Positions 28,471 through 37,554 of a stretch of 64,000 bases of DNA are shown in pieces. Source of the stretch: Alkalihalobacterium chitinilyticum (lineage in GTDB: Bacteria > Bacillota > Bacilli > Bacillales > Bacillaceae_F); contig NZ_JAOTPO010000001.1 of assembly GCF_029028005.1 (NCBI RefSeq), positions 458,288-522,287 of the forward strand, read 5' to 3'. Below the pieces are notes generated by a model. The model was not told the origin of the DNA. It searched no databases and saw only the letters and a list, made by a program, of their open reading frames with translations. Position 1 is the stretch's first letter; every line of letters starts with the position of its first letter. A program made the translations under genes and the position numbers.

Positions 28471-29091
28471 TTATTTTGATGGCTGATGCCCAACAACAAC
28501 CAATCTTTCACCTAATTGCTCGTTTGCCATTAGAAGAATTTCATTCGCTTGCTCTTTTGATAGCTCATCTGCTTTTACAATGATTTTTACTTGCTCTTCT
28601 TCAGTTAATACTAAAACATCCTTATAACCTTTTGATCGAATTAATGTTTCTAATAAATTTTCTTTTTGCTCTAACGCTAATAAGTTATTTTGTTTTTCTA
28701 ATGCTTCCACTTTTACCTGAGCCGGAACATCTGCTTCTGCAATGATATTTGTATACTCTTGAAGCATTTTACTGCGCGAAACTTCACGATCTAAGCGAAT
28801 TTCAGTAAAGAACTCGTCACTATTAATTGCGGAAATCATTCCGTCTTCAACTTCGCCTTCACCTTCTTCGTTACCTTCAGTCATCATCTCTTCCATTTCA
28901 TCTTCTTCAATATTTACAGAAACCTGCCCCGCATCTTCTTCACCCATCATTTCTTCAATACCTTCCATATCCTCGTCCATGTAAGCTAAGTCCGTTGTAT
29001 TTTGCGGTTGAGATGTCATGTAATACACTGATAAAACTACGATTAAGCTAAGCATTGTTAATAACCATACTGTTTGTTTTTTTAATACCAT
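28471..29091 (-). CDS. spoIIIAH: Stage III sporulation protein AH
   Basis: SpoIIIAH (206 aa) is the mother-cell membrane protein that pairs with forespore SpoIIQ across the intermembrane space. It has one N-terminal membrane helix (WLLTMLSLIVVLSVYYMTS), an unusually Glu/Met-rich acidic linker (about 38-85) and the ring-building YscJ-like domain (about 90-200, LDREVSRSKMLQEYTNII). Last gene of the operon; a terminator follows. Confidence 0.95.
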   Translation of the reverse strand: MVLKKQTVWLLTMLSLIVVLSVYYMTSQPQNTTDLAYMDEDMEGIEEMMGEEDAGQVSVNIEEDEMEEMMTEGNEEGEGEVEDGMISAINSDEFFTEIRLDREVSRSKMLQEYTNIIAEADVPAQVKVEALEKQNNLLALEQKENLLETLIRSKGYKDVLVLTEEEQVKIIVKADELSKEQANEILLMANEQLGERLVVVGHQPSK

Positions 29092-29094
29092 TTT

Positions 29095-29757
29095 CTATTC
29101 CTCCTTAAATTTCTTAGGCATTACTGATACACGGTGAGCTGGAACATCAAGGACCCTGCTTACAGCTTCGACAACTCTTGCTTTCACTTGCATATTGTCA
29201 GCTCCTTGAGCTACAACTAGGACCCCGCGGATTTCAGGCTTTTGCTTTTTGACTAAAAGCGGCTCTTCACTGTCTCCTTTACGGACAATGACAACCTGTT
29301 CATCCCTCGTTAAGTCATCTACTTGTCTCGTTCCACCTTCACGGTCAGTTTCATCCGTTTTTTGATGCTTTGTATGAATGTTTCGTTCATACACCCTTTT
29401 CTCGGTTTCTGCTAAATTGATCATAATCGCAACTTCAGAAATACCTATCATTTGTTCTAAAACTTCCTTCAGCTGATTTTCATAGCGGATTTCATAGTCT
29501 TCCATTGTCATAGGGCCGGAAGAGCTACTTCGTCCTAAAGCTGGCTCTGCTTCTTCATTCTCTTCATGATTAAACACTGGTTCACTTGGTGGAGCACTTT
29601 GATCATCACCAATGAAATTTCCTAATATCATAAGTCCAACACCTACACAAAGAACCATAATCACGTATTGGATCGTATTTTTTTTCTTTGGACTGCCAGC
29701 TTTTTGGTCAAACAGCTTTTTTAGCCATTGCTTATCCCCTTTATCACCGTTTTCCAT
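29095..29757 (-). CDS. spoIIIAG: Stage III sporulation protein AG
   Basis: SpoIIIAG (220 aa) builds a large ring in the mother-cell outer forespore membrane. One membrane helix (IQYVIMVLCVGVGLMILGNF, about 28-47), an acidic linker, and a C-terminal ring-building domain ending VEAVSRVLDVPAHRVSVMPKKF are present. It starts 1 nt after the spoIIIAF stop. Confidence 0.95.
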   Translation of the reverse strand: MENGDKGDKQWLKKLFDQKAGSPKKKNTIQYVIMVLCVGVGLMILGNFIGDDQSAPPSEPVFNHEENEEAEPALGRSSSSGPMTMEDYEIRYENQLKEVLEQMIGISEVAIMINLAETEKRVYERNIHTKHQKTDETDREGGTRQVDDLTRDEQVVIVRKGDSEEPLLVKKQKPEIRGVLVVAQGADNMQVKARVVEAVSRVLDVPAHRVSVMPKKFKEE

Positions 29758-29758
29758 A

Positions 29759-30391
29759 TCATTGCTCCCCTCCTTCCCAGGCTAAAGAAATTTTATCTTT
29801 AGGAATTTGCCACTCATCTGCTAAAAATGTTTGTATAGGGACTGTATCCAATGCTGTCTCTTCTTCAGAAGGCAGTTCTTTTCGTGTGTCGATATTTACC
29901 ACGGAAACTGCTTGAACGAGTTCACCTTCATTTTCCTCTTCTGCCACTCTTTTAAGATGCACCGTTACTTTTACAATGGCATCCTCATCTGTAGTATCAA
30001 AGGCAAATTCATCGAGGGTAATTTGAACACTATCAACTTCTACATCAAACTTTGCCACCAACTCCTCTTCTACTTGTCTCTTCATTGGGACAGCCATCTG
30101 TTCTGATATATATGCACGTTGTCCTCTTTCTATTTCTATTTTCTTTTTTTCTATTGAATTTTCTAAAGATTTTTCTGAAATGTGTTCGTTATTTGAAAAA
30201 TTTGGAAGTATATCGTTGATATCTTTAGAAAAAATGGAAAGCAATGGATTAAGAATAATAACTAGCAGCAGCAGACCAACAACCATCTTGACATAGCGTT
30301 GCATACTAGAATTCGGTAATAGGAGCTCCAAGATCGTCGCTAGTAAAATAAAAATAATAATATTCGTTAGCCAATCTGTTAAAAAGCTCAT
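29759..30391 (-). CDS. spoIIIAF: Stage III sporulation protein AF
   Basis: SpoIIIAF (210 aa) has two N-terminal membrane helices (LTNIIIFILLATILELLLP and VKMVVGLLLLVIILNPLLSIF) and an extracellular ring-building domain. It lies 12 nt after spoIIIAE in the A-Q feeding channel operon. Confidence 0.94.
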   Translation of the reverse strand: MSFLTDWLTNIIIFILLATILELLLPNSSMQRYVKMVVGLLLLVIILNPLLSIFSKDINDILPNFSNNEHISEKSLENSIEKKKIEIERGQRAYISEQMAVPMKRQVEEELVAKFDVEVDSVQITLDEFAFDTTDEDAIVKVTVHLKRVAEEENEGELVQAVSVVNIDTRKELPSEEETALDTVPIQTFLADEWQIPKDKISLAWEGGEQ

Positions 30392-30403
30392 TTTTCACAC
30401 TCC

Positions 30404-31573
30404 TTACCGCATCATTAATGAGACATTTCCGGCTGCAATGATAATTGTTAGAGCTAAGAAGAACATTAAGCATACTGTCGCTAAAGCTGCGAATATGAAA
30501 ATAACTGACTTACCAATGATCGATAAACAATCAATAATTGGACCGCCCCCAAGCGGTTGAAGAACTGCAGCTGCAACTGTATAAATAATGGCAAGTGACA
30601 ATACTTTGATCGCTGGAAATGCGCAAAGCATGAGAAGTATCGCTAGACCAGCTAGTCCAACCGTATTTTTCAACAGGACACTAGCACCCATTACAGTATC
30701 AGCGGCATCTGTAAACATCCTGCCGACAACTGGAACAAAATTTCCTGCAATAAACTTTGCTGTCCTTACTGTTATTCCATCGGCTACAGCTGACGTTGCA
30801 CCTTGGACAGATATGACACCTAAGAAAACCGTTAAAAATACTCCTAAAATACCAATACTGATATTACGTAAAAAGTTTGCTAACTTCGTAACTTTGTAGT
30901 GGTCACTGAGCGTACTTACAATACTTAGTAACGCAGAAAGGAACAACAACGGCATGACCACATGTTGGATAAGCAGCCCACTCGTATTTACGAGAAAAAC
31001 GATTAATGGATGAAACAATGCTACAGATGTGATACTTCCAACAGCTGCCATAAGGGCTAAAAGTAATGGTAATAAGGCGATCATAAAGTGGATCATATTA
31101 TTTATTGCATCAGATGCATACGTGATCGCAACATGAAAACTATTTAGGGCTATGACAATTAAGACCATATAAGTAATTGCATAAGCCACTTTACTGATCG
31201 TATGTTGCTCAAAAGCATTTTGTAAGGATTGTAAAACCATTGCAAAAATGGTTAATAGTATAAGTGAGCCAAGAAGCTTTCCATTGACTAATAATTCATG
31301 AAGAAAAAATTTTATAAGTCCACCAAACCACTCTTTAATAGAAAACTCTTTCTCACCTTTTACAAATTCCATAAATGTGCCTTTTTGACTTTCTGGAAGA
31401 AAGCCCCCATATTCTGTTGCAATCTTGTCCCAAAATTCTCTAACTTCATCTACCCCTAATTTATCTAATTGTTCTTCTACAAAAGTGTGTTCATCCATCG
31501 ATGGAGTCTCGGCTGATACTTGAATTGGTATAAAGAATAATAAAGCGAAAAAACATACGGTTAAGATGCGCAT
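30404..31573 (-). CDS. spoIIIAE: Stage III sporulation protein AE
   Basis: SpoIIIAE (389 aa) begins with a cleavable signal peptide (CFFALLFFIPIQVSAETPS) followed by about eight membrane segments (from residue 95 on). It is a channel component with multiple conserved small-residue helices such as VVMPLLFLSALLSIVSTLSDH and PALGG-like LQPLGGGPIIDCLS. Length near the family norm of 390-400. Confidence 0.95.
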   Translation of the reverse strand: MRILTVCFFALLFFIPIQVSAETPSMDEHTFVEEQLDKLGVDEVREFWDKIATEYGGFLPESQKGTFMEFVKGEKEFSIKEWFGGLIKFFLHELLVNGKLLGSLILLTIFAMVLQSLQNAFEQHTISKVAYAITYMVLIVIALNSFHVAITYASDAINNMIHFMIALLPLLLALMAAVGSITSVALFHPLIVFLVNTSGLLIQHVVMPLLFLSALLSIVSTLSDHYKVTKLANFLRNISIGILGVFLTVFLGVISVQGATSAVADGITVRTAKFIAGNFVPVVGRMFTDAADTVMGASVLLKNTVGLAGLAILLMLCAFPAIKVLSLAIIYTVAAAVLQPLGGGPIIDCLSIIGKSVIFIFAALATVCLMFFLALTIIIAAGNVSLMMR

Positions 31574-31621
31574 CTCTTCACCCCCTCTATAATTAATCAG
31601 GAGATGCTTGTACCACTCAAT

Positions 31622-32020
31622 TTAGCCCGGAATTAATGAAATAATCATCTCGATAATAGAAGTTAAGATTGGAATAGCCATTACTAGAATTAAGATTTTT
31701 CCTGCTAACTCAATCTTGGAAGCGATTGCTGCTTGTCCAGCATCTTTTGCAATTTGTGCTCCAAATTCTGCAATATAGGCAATGCCGATAATTTTTAAAA
31801 TGGTTTGTACATAGATCATATTTATATTGGCACTTTTAGCAATATCTTCGAGCATCGTAACCACTTTAACAATTTCATCTATGATAAATAAGAAAATCAA
31901 AATCCCGACAAATACGGTTAAAAGAAAAGCAAAGATCGGCTTTTGTTCTTTTACAACAAGAGCAAGGAAGGTGGTGATCAGCCCTAGTCCAACAATTTGA
32001 ATGATTTCAATGGTCACCAC
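31622..32020 (-). CDS. spoIIIAD: Stage III sporulation protein AD
   Basis: A membrane protein of 132 aa with four hydrophobic segments, matching SpoIIIAD (EIIQIVGLGLITTFLALVVK at the N terminus, then PIFAFLLTVFVGILIF). It resembles the small FliQ-like subunit class together with SpoIIIAC. It lies 3 nt after spoIIIAC. Confidence 0.94.
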   Translation of the reverse strand: MVTIEIIQIVGLGLITTFLALVVKEQKPIFAFLLTVFVGILIFLFIIDEIVKVVTMLEDIAKSANINMIYVQTILKIIGIAYIAEFGAQIAKDAGQAAIASKIELAGKILILVMAIPILTSIIEMIISLIPG

Positions 32021-32023
32021 CCC

Positions 32024-32230
32024 CTAACCTTGAAATAAGAATACACCTTTTATTTTTTGGAATAAGTCATCAACGATTGATGCCACCATATAAAGAACTA
32101 CAACAAAACCGATGAGTGTTACCCATTGTGCCCAATCGTCTTTTCCCATTTGTTTTAGAACGGTATGAATCATGGCAACAACGATCCCTATTCCTGCGAT
32201 TTGAAAAATGGTATTTACATCATATGCCAC
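32024..32230 (-). CDS. spoIIIAC: Stage III sporulation protein AC
   Basis: SpoIIIAC (68 aa) has two membrane helices (FQIAGIGIVVAMIHTVLKQM and WVTLIGFVVVLYMVASIVDDL) and the family C terminus IKGVFLFQG. Start is GTG, with GGGAGGG about 8 nt upstream; the alignment with B. subtilis supports it. Confidence 0.94.
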   Translation of the reverse strand: MAYDVNTIFQIAGIGIVVAMIHTVLKQMGKDDWAQWVTLIGFVVVLYMVASIVDDLFQKIKGVFLFQG

Positions 32231-32270
32231 CGTTAAACCCTCCCTTATTCCTCAGGATGCAAATAAATGC

Positions 32271-32783
32271 TTATAACATTAATACAATAATGAGTAAACC
32301 TGTTAGAAAACCTAAACTTTTAATCATTTTTTCGTAGCGGTTTTGCCGATCTTTCGCTTCGCTTTCTTCACGCTCAAGATGATTGATCGTAAGTAATATT
32401 TGTTTCTGTTGGTTCGTTCGATCATGTTGCCCTAGTGTTGTACCAAATTGTTGCATAATTTCATATTCTGCATCGCAAAGTGCGGTAAGCTGCCATGTTT
32501 CTTTCAAGCTTTCTTCCCATGCAACTGGTACACTTTCTTCCTGATCCTTCAGCCTTTGAGCAAATCTCGAAAAGAAATAGGACACTGGCTTGGGCATTTG
32601 CTTAGCTAAGTTATGACAAGCTTCCGCTAATGGTGTCATTCCATACATAATTTCAGCTTCTAAGGATTGAAGGGCAATTTTTAATTGTCTAAGTTGGCGT
32701 GGACGTTCGCTTAACCTTCTTGCAATTTCAAAACCGACCCAAGTTGTAGCAATTAAAATGATGATTGCACCTATAAGCTTCAA
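32271..32783 (-). CDS. spoIIIAB: Stage III sporulation protein AB
   Basis: SpoIIIAB (170 aa) has membrane helices at both ends (LIGAIIILIATTWVGFEIA and SLGFLTGLLIIVLML) and a soluble helical middle resembling GspF-type proteins (RLSERPRQLRQLKIALQSLE). It overlaps spoIIIAA by 4 nt (ATGA), showing coupled translation. Confidence 0.94.
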   Translation of the reverse strand: MKLIGAIIILIATTWVGFEIARRLSERPRQLRQLKIALQSLEAEIMYGMTPLAEACHNLAKQMPKPVSYFFSRFAQRLKDQEESVPVAWEESLKETWQLTALCDAEYEIMQQFGTTLGQHDRTNQQKQILLTINHLEREESEAKDRQNRYEKMIKSLGFLTGLLIIVLML

Positions 32784-33709
32784 ATGGCGCTCACCACATC
32801 TTTCCGAAGCTGATTACGAATTCTCCGAATGGCGCCAGCAGAATTCCTTCTCGTAAGTTCAATACATCGATTAAACACATTAGCTTTCATTAAACCAGAA
32901 ATAGTCGGACGGTGATCTAATTCTTCCATATCAAAACCATGCACTGTTGTAATAATTTTTACGCCAGCATGGATTGCTTCCATGATTGCTACGGCATCTT
33001 CCTGTCGACCTATTTCATCTACAATTAACACATCGGGACTCATCGAACGGATCATCATCATCATCCCTTCCGCTTTAGGACAACCATCTAGCACATCAAT
33101 TCGATGCCCCAAATTATGTTGCGGTACACCTCGCACACTAGCTGCTATTTCAGAGCGTTCATCAACAATACCTACTTTACTAGGCGGTATATTTAGCTCG
33201 GGCACTCCACTACTGACAATCCGGGCAATATCTCTTAATAACGTTGTTTTCCCAGTCTGTGGTGCTCCGACAATCAATGTATTTTGCCACCCTTTTTGAT
33301 AAATGTGCGGAACTACCTTGTCTGCAACACCTATCTTTTGTCTTGCGATCCTAATGTTGTATGAGCTAATATCTCTTAAAGCTTTCACTTGCCCTTGTTC
33401 AATAATCACCTTTCCAGCTAAACCAACTCGATGTCCTCCGCGGATCGTAATAAATCCACGTTTCAACTCCTCTTCAAAAGCATATAAGGAATATTGACTA
33501 AGTTGATTTAATAGCTGTTGACCGTCTTCTGGCCTAACCTTATACATTTGACTTCGAACTTCTGGATAGAAGGGTTTTCCACGAGCGATGACCTCTAGTG
33601 GCCGATTTACACGGATACGAATTTCTTCTAACTCTTTCTTTATTGAGTCTGGACACTGAGTAATAAGCCTGGCGATGGGCTCTGGCAAAACTTCTAGGAC
33701 TTCTTTCAT
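32780..33709 (-). CDS. spoIIIAA: Stage III sporulation ATPase AA
   Basis: SpoIIIAA (309 aa) is the cytosolic AAA+/secretion-type ATPase of the SpoIIIA complex. Walker A is VGAPQTGKTTLLRDIAR (about 143-159), Walker B VLIVDEIGR, and an arginine-rich C terminus follows (IELTRRNSAGAIRRIRNQ). It is the first gene of the eight-gene operon, with GGAGAGAG before the ATG. Confidence 0.96.
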   Translation of the reverse strand: MKEVLEVLPEPIARLITQCPDSIKKELEEIRIRVNRPLEVIARGKPFYPEVRSQMYKVRPEDGQQLLNQLSQYSLYAFEEELKRGFITIRGGHRVGLAGKVIIEQGQVKALRDISSYNIRIARQKIGVADKVVPHIYQKGWQNTLIVGAPQTGKTTLLRDIARIVSSGVPELNIPPSKVGIVDERSEIAASVRGVPQHNLGHRIDVLDGCPKAEGMMMMIRSMSPDVLIVDEIGRQEDAVAIMEAIHAGVKIITTVHGFDMEELDHRPTISGLMKANVFNRCIELTRRNSAGAIRRIRNQLRKDVVSAI

Positions 33710-33749
33710 ATTTCTCTCTCCTTCATCCTCAAAAAGCTAGTCTCAACCA

Positions 33750-33777
33750 AATGTATGCACAAACAGCTTGTTTATTC
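33750..33777 (-). promoter_or_regulatory. Likely sigma-E promoter of spoIIIA
   Basis: Minus strand GAATAAA, 13-nt spacer, CATACATT. The -10 matches the sigma-E consensus CATACANT and the -35 resembles KMATATT. It lies about 40 nt upstream of spoIIIAA and fits the known mother-cell control of the operon; it overlaps the end of yqhV. Confidence 0.7.
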
Positions 33778-33778
33778 C

Positions 33779-34060
33779 TTATCTTTTAATACCAATAAGA
33801 ATTAATGTTACTCCTAGGCCAATGAGTATGAGCTTACTTGCTGACAGTTTGTCTGCTAATCCTATGAGCCCTATTGTCATCGTAGTAATTAGAACAAGTG
33901 GCCCAACAATCGCTAATATCGCGTTGATAGCTACAGCTTTTTCAATACTGTTGAACTTAAGCATAAGCCCCGCCGCAGACAGCTCGATCAATCCTGAAAT
34001 AACTCGCAATAAAACCATTCCTAGTAGCGCTGTTTCAATTCCTGTAAAGAAGCCTTTCAT
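33779..34060 (-). CDS. yqhV: Membrane protein YqhV (DUF2619)
   Basis: A 93-aa protein with three predicted membrane helices (TALLGMVLLRVISGLIELSA, VAINAILAIVGPLVLITT, LILIGLGVTLILIGI). It matches YqhV, found between efp and spoIIIAA in Bacillus; function unknown. GAGGTGA precedes the ATG at 34060; the GTG at 34069 lies inside that site. Confidence 0.88.
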   Translation of the reverse strand: MKGFFTGIETALLGMVLLRVISGLIELSAAGLMLKFNSIEKAVAINAILAIVGPLVLITTMTIGLIGLADKLSASKLILIGLGVTLILIGIKR

Positions 34061-34141
34061 CTCATTCACCTCTAAGCGAAACTCTCTTTGTACAACCTAT
34101 GTTGCAAGTGATCCGTTCAGAACAGCTTGTTTGAAATATAA

Positions 34142-34163
34142 AGAAAACTCGCCGTTGGCGAGT
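34142..34163 (-). terminator. Intrinsic terminator 3 below efp
   Basis: ACTCGCC-AAC-GGCGAGT followed by TTTTCTTT on the minus strand. Confidence 0.7.
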
Positions 34164-34237
34164 CTTAGAGGCAAAGACAGAGGCGTAGTTGCCCTTATAC
34201 TTGGTACTTAAAAATTTTTACCCTCGTCGAGAACGTG

Positions 34238-34273
34238 TAAAAAAAGAAGCCGGAAACATTGTTCAGCTTCTTT
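34238..34273 (-). terminator. Intrinsic terminator 2 below efp
   Basis: AAAGAAGC/GCTTCTTT stem with a 15-nt loop, followed by a T run on the minus strand. Confidence 0.75.
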
Positions 34274-34303
34274 CAATTTCGTATGGTTTCAGTTTTGGCA
34301 GTA

Positions 34304-34334
34304 AAAAAAGCTTGATGCAAATGCATCAAGCTTA
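34304..34334 (-). terminator. Intrinsic terminator 1 of efp
   Basis: Perfect stem AAGCTTGATGC/GCATCAAGCTT with loop ATTT and trailing T run on the minus strand, 5 nt after the efp stop. Confidence 0.92.
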
Positions 34335-34338
34335 AAAA

Positions 34339-34896
34339 TTAGGCACGCGATACGTAATCACCGTTACGAGTATCGATAATTAAAACATCACCTTGGTTAA
34401 TAAAGAATGGTACTTGTACTGTTAACCCCGTTTCAAGAGTTGCAGGCTTTGTACCTCCACTTGCTGTATCACCTTTAATTCCTGGTTCTGTTTCTGTAAC
34501 TTCTAGTTCAACTGTATTTGGAACTTCTACTCCTAAAATTTCAGTTTGGTAAGTCATGATATGAACTTCCATATTTTCCTTTAGGAATTTTAATTCACGT
34601 TCAATTTGCGAAGCCGACAGCTCAATTTGATCATACGACTCGTTATCCATAAATGTGTGTGTATCACCACTTGCATATAAGTATTGCATTTTGCGGTTTT
34701 CAATATGTGCTTTAGCCACTTTTTCTCCAGCACGGAATGTTTTTTCTTGGATCCCGCCTGTACGAATGTTACGTAATTTCGTACGAACAAACGCAGCACC
34801 TTTACCTGGCTTTACATGCTGGAATTCAAGCACTTGCCAAATTCCGTTATCTACTTCAATCGTTAATCCAGTTCTTAAATCATTTACAGAAATCAT
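34339..34896 (-). CDS. efp: Translation elongation factor P
   Basis: EF-P (185 aa) relieves ribosome stalling at polyproline. The three beta-barrel domains are complete; the modified-lysine tip is in [16 protein letters not shown] (Lys about 32). The C-terminal signature [12 protein letters not shown] is intact. It lies 76 nt after papA, as in B. subtilis. Confidence 0.97.
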   Translation of the reverse strand: MISVNDLRTGLTIEVDNGIWQVLEFQHVKPGKGAAFVRTKLRNIRTGGIQEKTFRAGEKVAKAHIENRKMQYLYASGDTHTFMDNESYDQIELSASQIERELKFLKENMEVHIMTYQTEILGVEVPNTVELEVTETEPGIKGDTASGGTKPATLETGLTVQVPFFINQGDVLIIDTRNGDYVSRA

Positions 34897-34972
34897 CTTT
34901 TATCCTCCATCGTTCAATCAATTGTTAGTTCACTATAAAAATATACCATACATAATCCACAGGGTGCATAAT

Positions 34973-36040
34973 TTATTCGCCGACGAAAAGAAGTTCCTTA
35001 GTCGATTTTGTAAAAGAACGATTTCCATCTTCAGTAATGAGAGTATCATCCTCAATACGGGTACCGCCTACACCAGAAATATAAATTCCTGGTTCAACCG
35101 TCACAATCATACCCGGCTCCAAAACCGTATCTGATTTCGTTGATAATGATGGTCCTTCGTGAACTTCCATTCCTAGACCGTGTCCAGTTGAATGACCAAA
35201 ATACTCGCCATACCCTTGCTCGGTAATATAATCACGAGTTAAAGCGTCAGCTTGTTTTCCAGTCAGACCTGGCTTAATCCCGTCCATTCCTCTTTTTTGC
35301 GCTTCTAAAACTGTATCATAGATCTTTCTTAACTCATCACTTATTTGACCAACTGCAAGTGTACGAGTAATATCTGAGCAGTATCCTTGATAATAGGCAC
35401 CAAAATCAAGTGTAACTAACTCTCCTTTTTCAATGACCTTATCACTGGCCACACCGTGAGGAAGAGCCGAACGTAATCCTGATGCTACAATAATATCAAA
35501 TGATGATGACGCTGCGCCTTGTTTTCTCATGAAAAACTCCAGTTCATTGGCAACATCAAGTTCTGTTATACCTGGTCTTATGTATTTCGTAATATGATCA
35601 AAAGCCGCATCAGCTATTTCTGCTGCTGCCGTAATTATTTTGAGTTCATGCTCATCTTTTATTAGTCGAAGCTTTTCCACAACGCCACTTACAGGAATAA
35701 GTTCTCCTTGTACTTGTTTTTTATAGATTTCAAACGTTTGATACGTCGTATGATCACTCTCAAAACCTAACTGACCAATCCCCATATTTTTGGCTTGCTT
35801 AGCTACTTCTTCAAAAATAGGTCCCGTATGTTGTACAACCTCAAAACCAGTCGCTTGGGCTTGAGCTTGTTCCACATAACGAAAATCTGTAATAAATTTA
35901 GCTTCTTTTTCTGAAACAAGTGCTACTCCAGCTGTACCTGTAAAATTCGTCATATACCGACGATTATAAGGACTTGCGATCAATAATCCATCAATACCTT
36001 GCTCTTTAAATGTTGCACGTAAATTCTGTAAACGTTCCAC
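34973..36040 (-). CDS. papA: Xaa-Pro aminopeptidase/dipeptidase
   Basis: An M24 metallopeptidase (355 aa) that cleaves N-terminal residues before proline. An N-terminal creatinase-like domain is followed by the pita-bread domain with the metal ligands in LDFGAYYQGYCSDITRT, GHSTGHGLGMEVHEGPS, VTVEPGIY and RIEDD. Start is GTG, one base triplet after the aroQ stop, with AAGGGGGAAG overlapping the end of aroQ. Its partner efp deals with proline in translation, and the pairing is conserved in Bacillus. Confidence 0.94.
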   Translation of the reverse strand: MERLQNLRATFKEQGIDGLLIASPYNRRYMTNFTGTAGVALVSEKEAKFITDFRYVEQAQAQATGFEVVQHTGPIFEEVAKQAKNMGIGQLGFESDHTTYQTFEIYKKQVQGELIPVSGVVEKLRLIKDEHELKIITAAAEIADAAFDHITKYIRPGITELDVANELEFFMRKQGAASSSFDIIVASGLRSALPHGVASDKVIEKGELVTLDFGAYYQGYCSDITRTLAVGQISDELRKIYDTVLEAQKRGMDGIKPGLTGKQADALTRDYITEQGYGEYFGHSTGHGLGMEVHEGPSLSTKSDTVLEPGMIVTVEPGIYISGVGGTRIEDDTLITEDGNRSFTKSTKELLFVGE

Positions 36041-36478
36041 TTAACTTCCCCCTTTAATAATTGCTTGAATTGCAAGTTCATAACCAGTAAAACCTAACCC
36101 AACAATTTGCCCTCGCGTAACAGGTGAAATGACCGAGGTATGTCGAAAAGTTTCTCTGGCATGCACATTTGAAATATGTACCTCAATAACAGGTACTGAA
36201 ATACTAGCTACTGCGTCTCTAATGGCATAACTATAGTGAGTAAACGCCCCAGGGTTGACAACAATTCCAGCACAGCCAGTTTCTTGGGCTTCGTGAATCC
36301 AATCAATAATTTGACCTTCAAAATTGGATTGCTTACATACCACTTCATAACCTAGACCTTTACCATATTCTACAAGTCTACTCTCTAAGTCTGCTAGTGT
36401 TTCATGACCATAAATATCAGGCTCTCGCATTCCAAGTCGATTAAGATTCGGTCCATTAATTACAAGAATCGAGTTCAT
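36041..36478 (-). CDS. aroQ: 3-dehydroquinate dehydratase, type II
   Basis: AroQ (145 aa) catalyses the third step of the shikimate pathway. Family motifs: INGPNLNRLGMREPDIYG with the catalytic Tyr, SNFEGQIIDWIHEA, GIVVNPGAFTHYSYAIRDA and EVHISNVHARETFRHTS with the catalytic His. Co-transcribed with papA. Confidence 0.97.
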   Translation of the reverse strand: MNSILVINGPNLNRLGMREPDIYGHETLADLESRLVEYGKGLGYEVVCKQSNFEGQIIDWIHEAQETGCAGIVVNPGAFTHYSYAIRDAVASISVPVIEVHISNVHARETFRHTSVISPVTRGQIVGLGFTGYELAIQAIIKGGS

Positions 36479-36664
36479 TGATTCTTTCTCCTCTTTTTAA
36501 AATAGCTCTTTAAAGTAGATAAATGATGATCATTGATTTGGGCCCTTGTATAAAATAAATACTACGCACCGATCAATTTTCTAATCAGTTAATGAGCCCA
36601 AACCGCCAATGACTACACTTTAGAAATTACTCTAACAAAGCCTAAATACTTTTCTTTATGGTTT

Positions 36665-36695
36665 ATTCTACCATAGTTTTTTCTTCTTTTGCCAA
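36665..36695 (-). promoter_or_regulatory. Possible promoter for aroQ-papA
   Basis: Minus strand TTGGC, 19-20 nt spacer, then TGGTAGAAT, an extended -10 element. It lies about 190 nt upstream of aroQ and just after yqhR. Moderate match only. Confidence 0.4.
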
Positions 36696-36709
36696 TGAAC
36701 GCGTTACCA

Positions 36710-37204
36710 TTATGATGATTGTACTCTTTTCAATTCTTGATATTCAAAGGAAATTGAGTATCCAATAAACACACCATATAGCAAATACAAACATAAAGTA
36801 GTTATTATAGTGTTAAAATCTAGGTTTGCCACACTTTTAAGTCCAGGGAAAATTGGATTTAATAAGTAAAACACAATTAACCACAAAATAATTCCATATA
36901 CAGCTCCGGCCCACATATTATTAACCTTTTGAAGTAACAGCTTATAAATGAATGCAACAAGAATTGATAACAATCCGATGACAATAATCCCAACGATTTG
37001 TCCCATGTAACCATTCTTCCAATCGCCTAAAGCCCACGGCATTAATACAAGAGCAGGACCAATTCGCGCAAAATTAAAAAAGAAGGCAATATAACCGATC
37101 GTACTCCATAATACCCCCCCGACGACCCCAATGGTTGCAATTTTGGCATTATATGACATCGGGTCATCTTTTTGGTTTTGTTCTAATGATTGTTGATTTT
37201 CCAA
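36710..37204 (-). CDS. yqhR: Conserved membrane protein YqhR
   Basis: A 164-aa protein with four membrane helices (ATIGVVGGVLWSTIGYIAFFF, QIVGIIVIGLLSILVAFIY, GAVYGIILWLIVFYLL, IITTLCLYLLYGVFIGY) and a polar N terminus. It matches YqhR of Bacillus, found next to aroQ; function unknown. Confidence 0.87.
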   Translation of the reverse strand: MENQQSLEQNQKDDPMSYNAKIATIGVVGGVLWSTIGYIAFFFNFARIGPALVLMPWALGDWKNGYMGQIVGIIVIGLLSILVAFIYKLLLQKVNNMWAGAVYGIILWLIVFYLLNPIFPGLKSVANLDFNTIITTLCLYLLYGVFIGYSISFEYQELKRVQSS

Positions 37205-37554
37205 TGTTCAACACCTCCAATTGTAGTATGTCCCATCTTTTTCTATAGTTTTCATTAAATTTCAATTCCATTCATTTGGTCGGATTATGGATAACTTTAG
37301 AAAATTTCTAGAAATATGTGTAATTTAAAAAATAAAGGGGAAATCTATGAACAGGAAGATATCAATAGAGGAATTATGGACATTGTTGTAGAATATAAAT
37401 TAAAAAATAATAATTTATGTTTAGATTTGTTGACTTATGCAACTATGATAATGAGGCAAGCCGTCTCATACACATATATTGAAATACAGTGTTAATAAAT
37501 TCTTTGTAAATTCTCTATAAAACAACTTTTGCTAATTCTTTGGAGGTGAGCCAA
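37205..37554. other. 350-nt intergenic stretch between yqhR and yqhP
   Basis: AT-rich divergent region. It holds one possible degenerate small ORF pair (37347-37495, described under findings) and promoters that I cannot fix with confidence. No RNA structure stands out. Confidence 0.5.
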
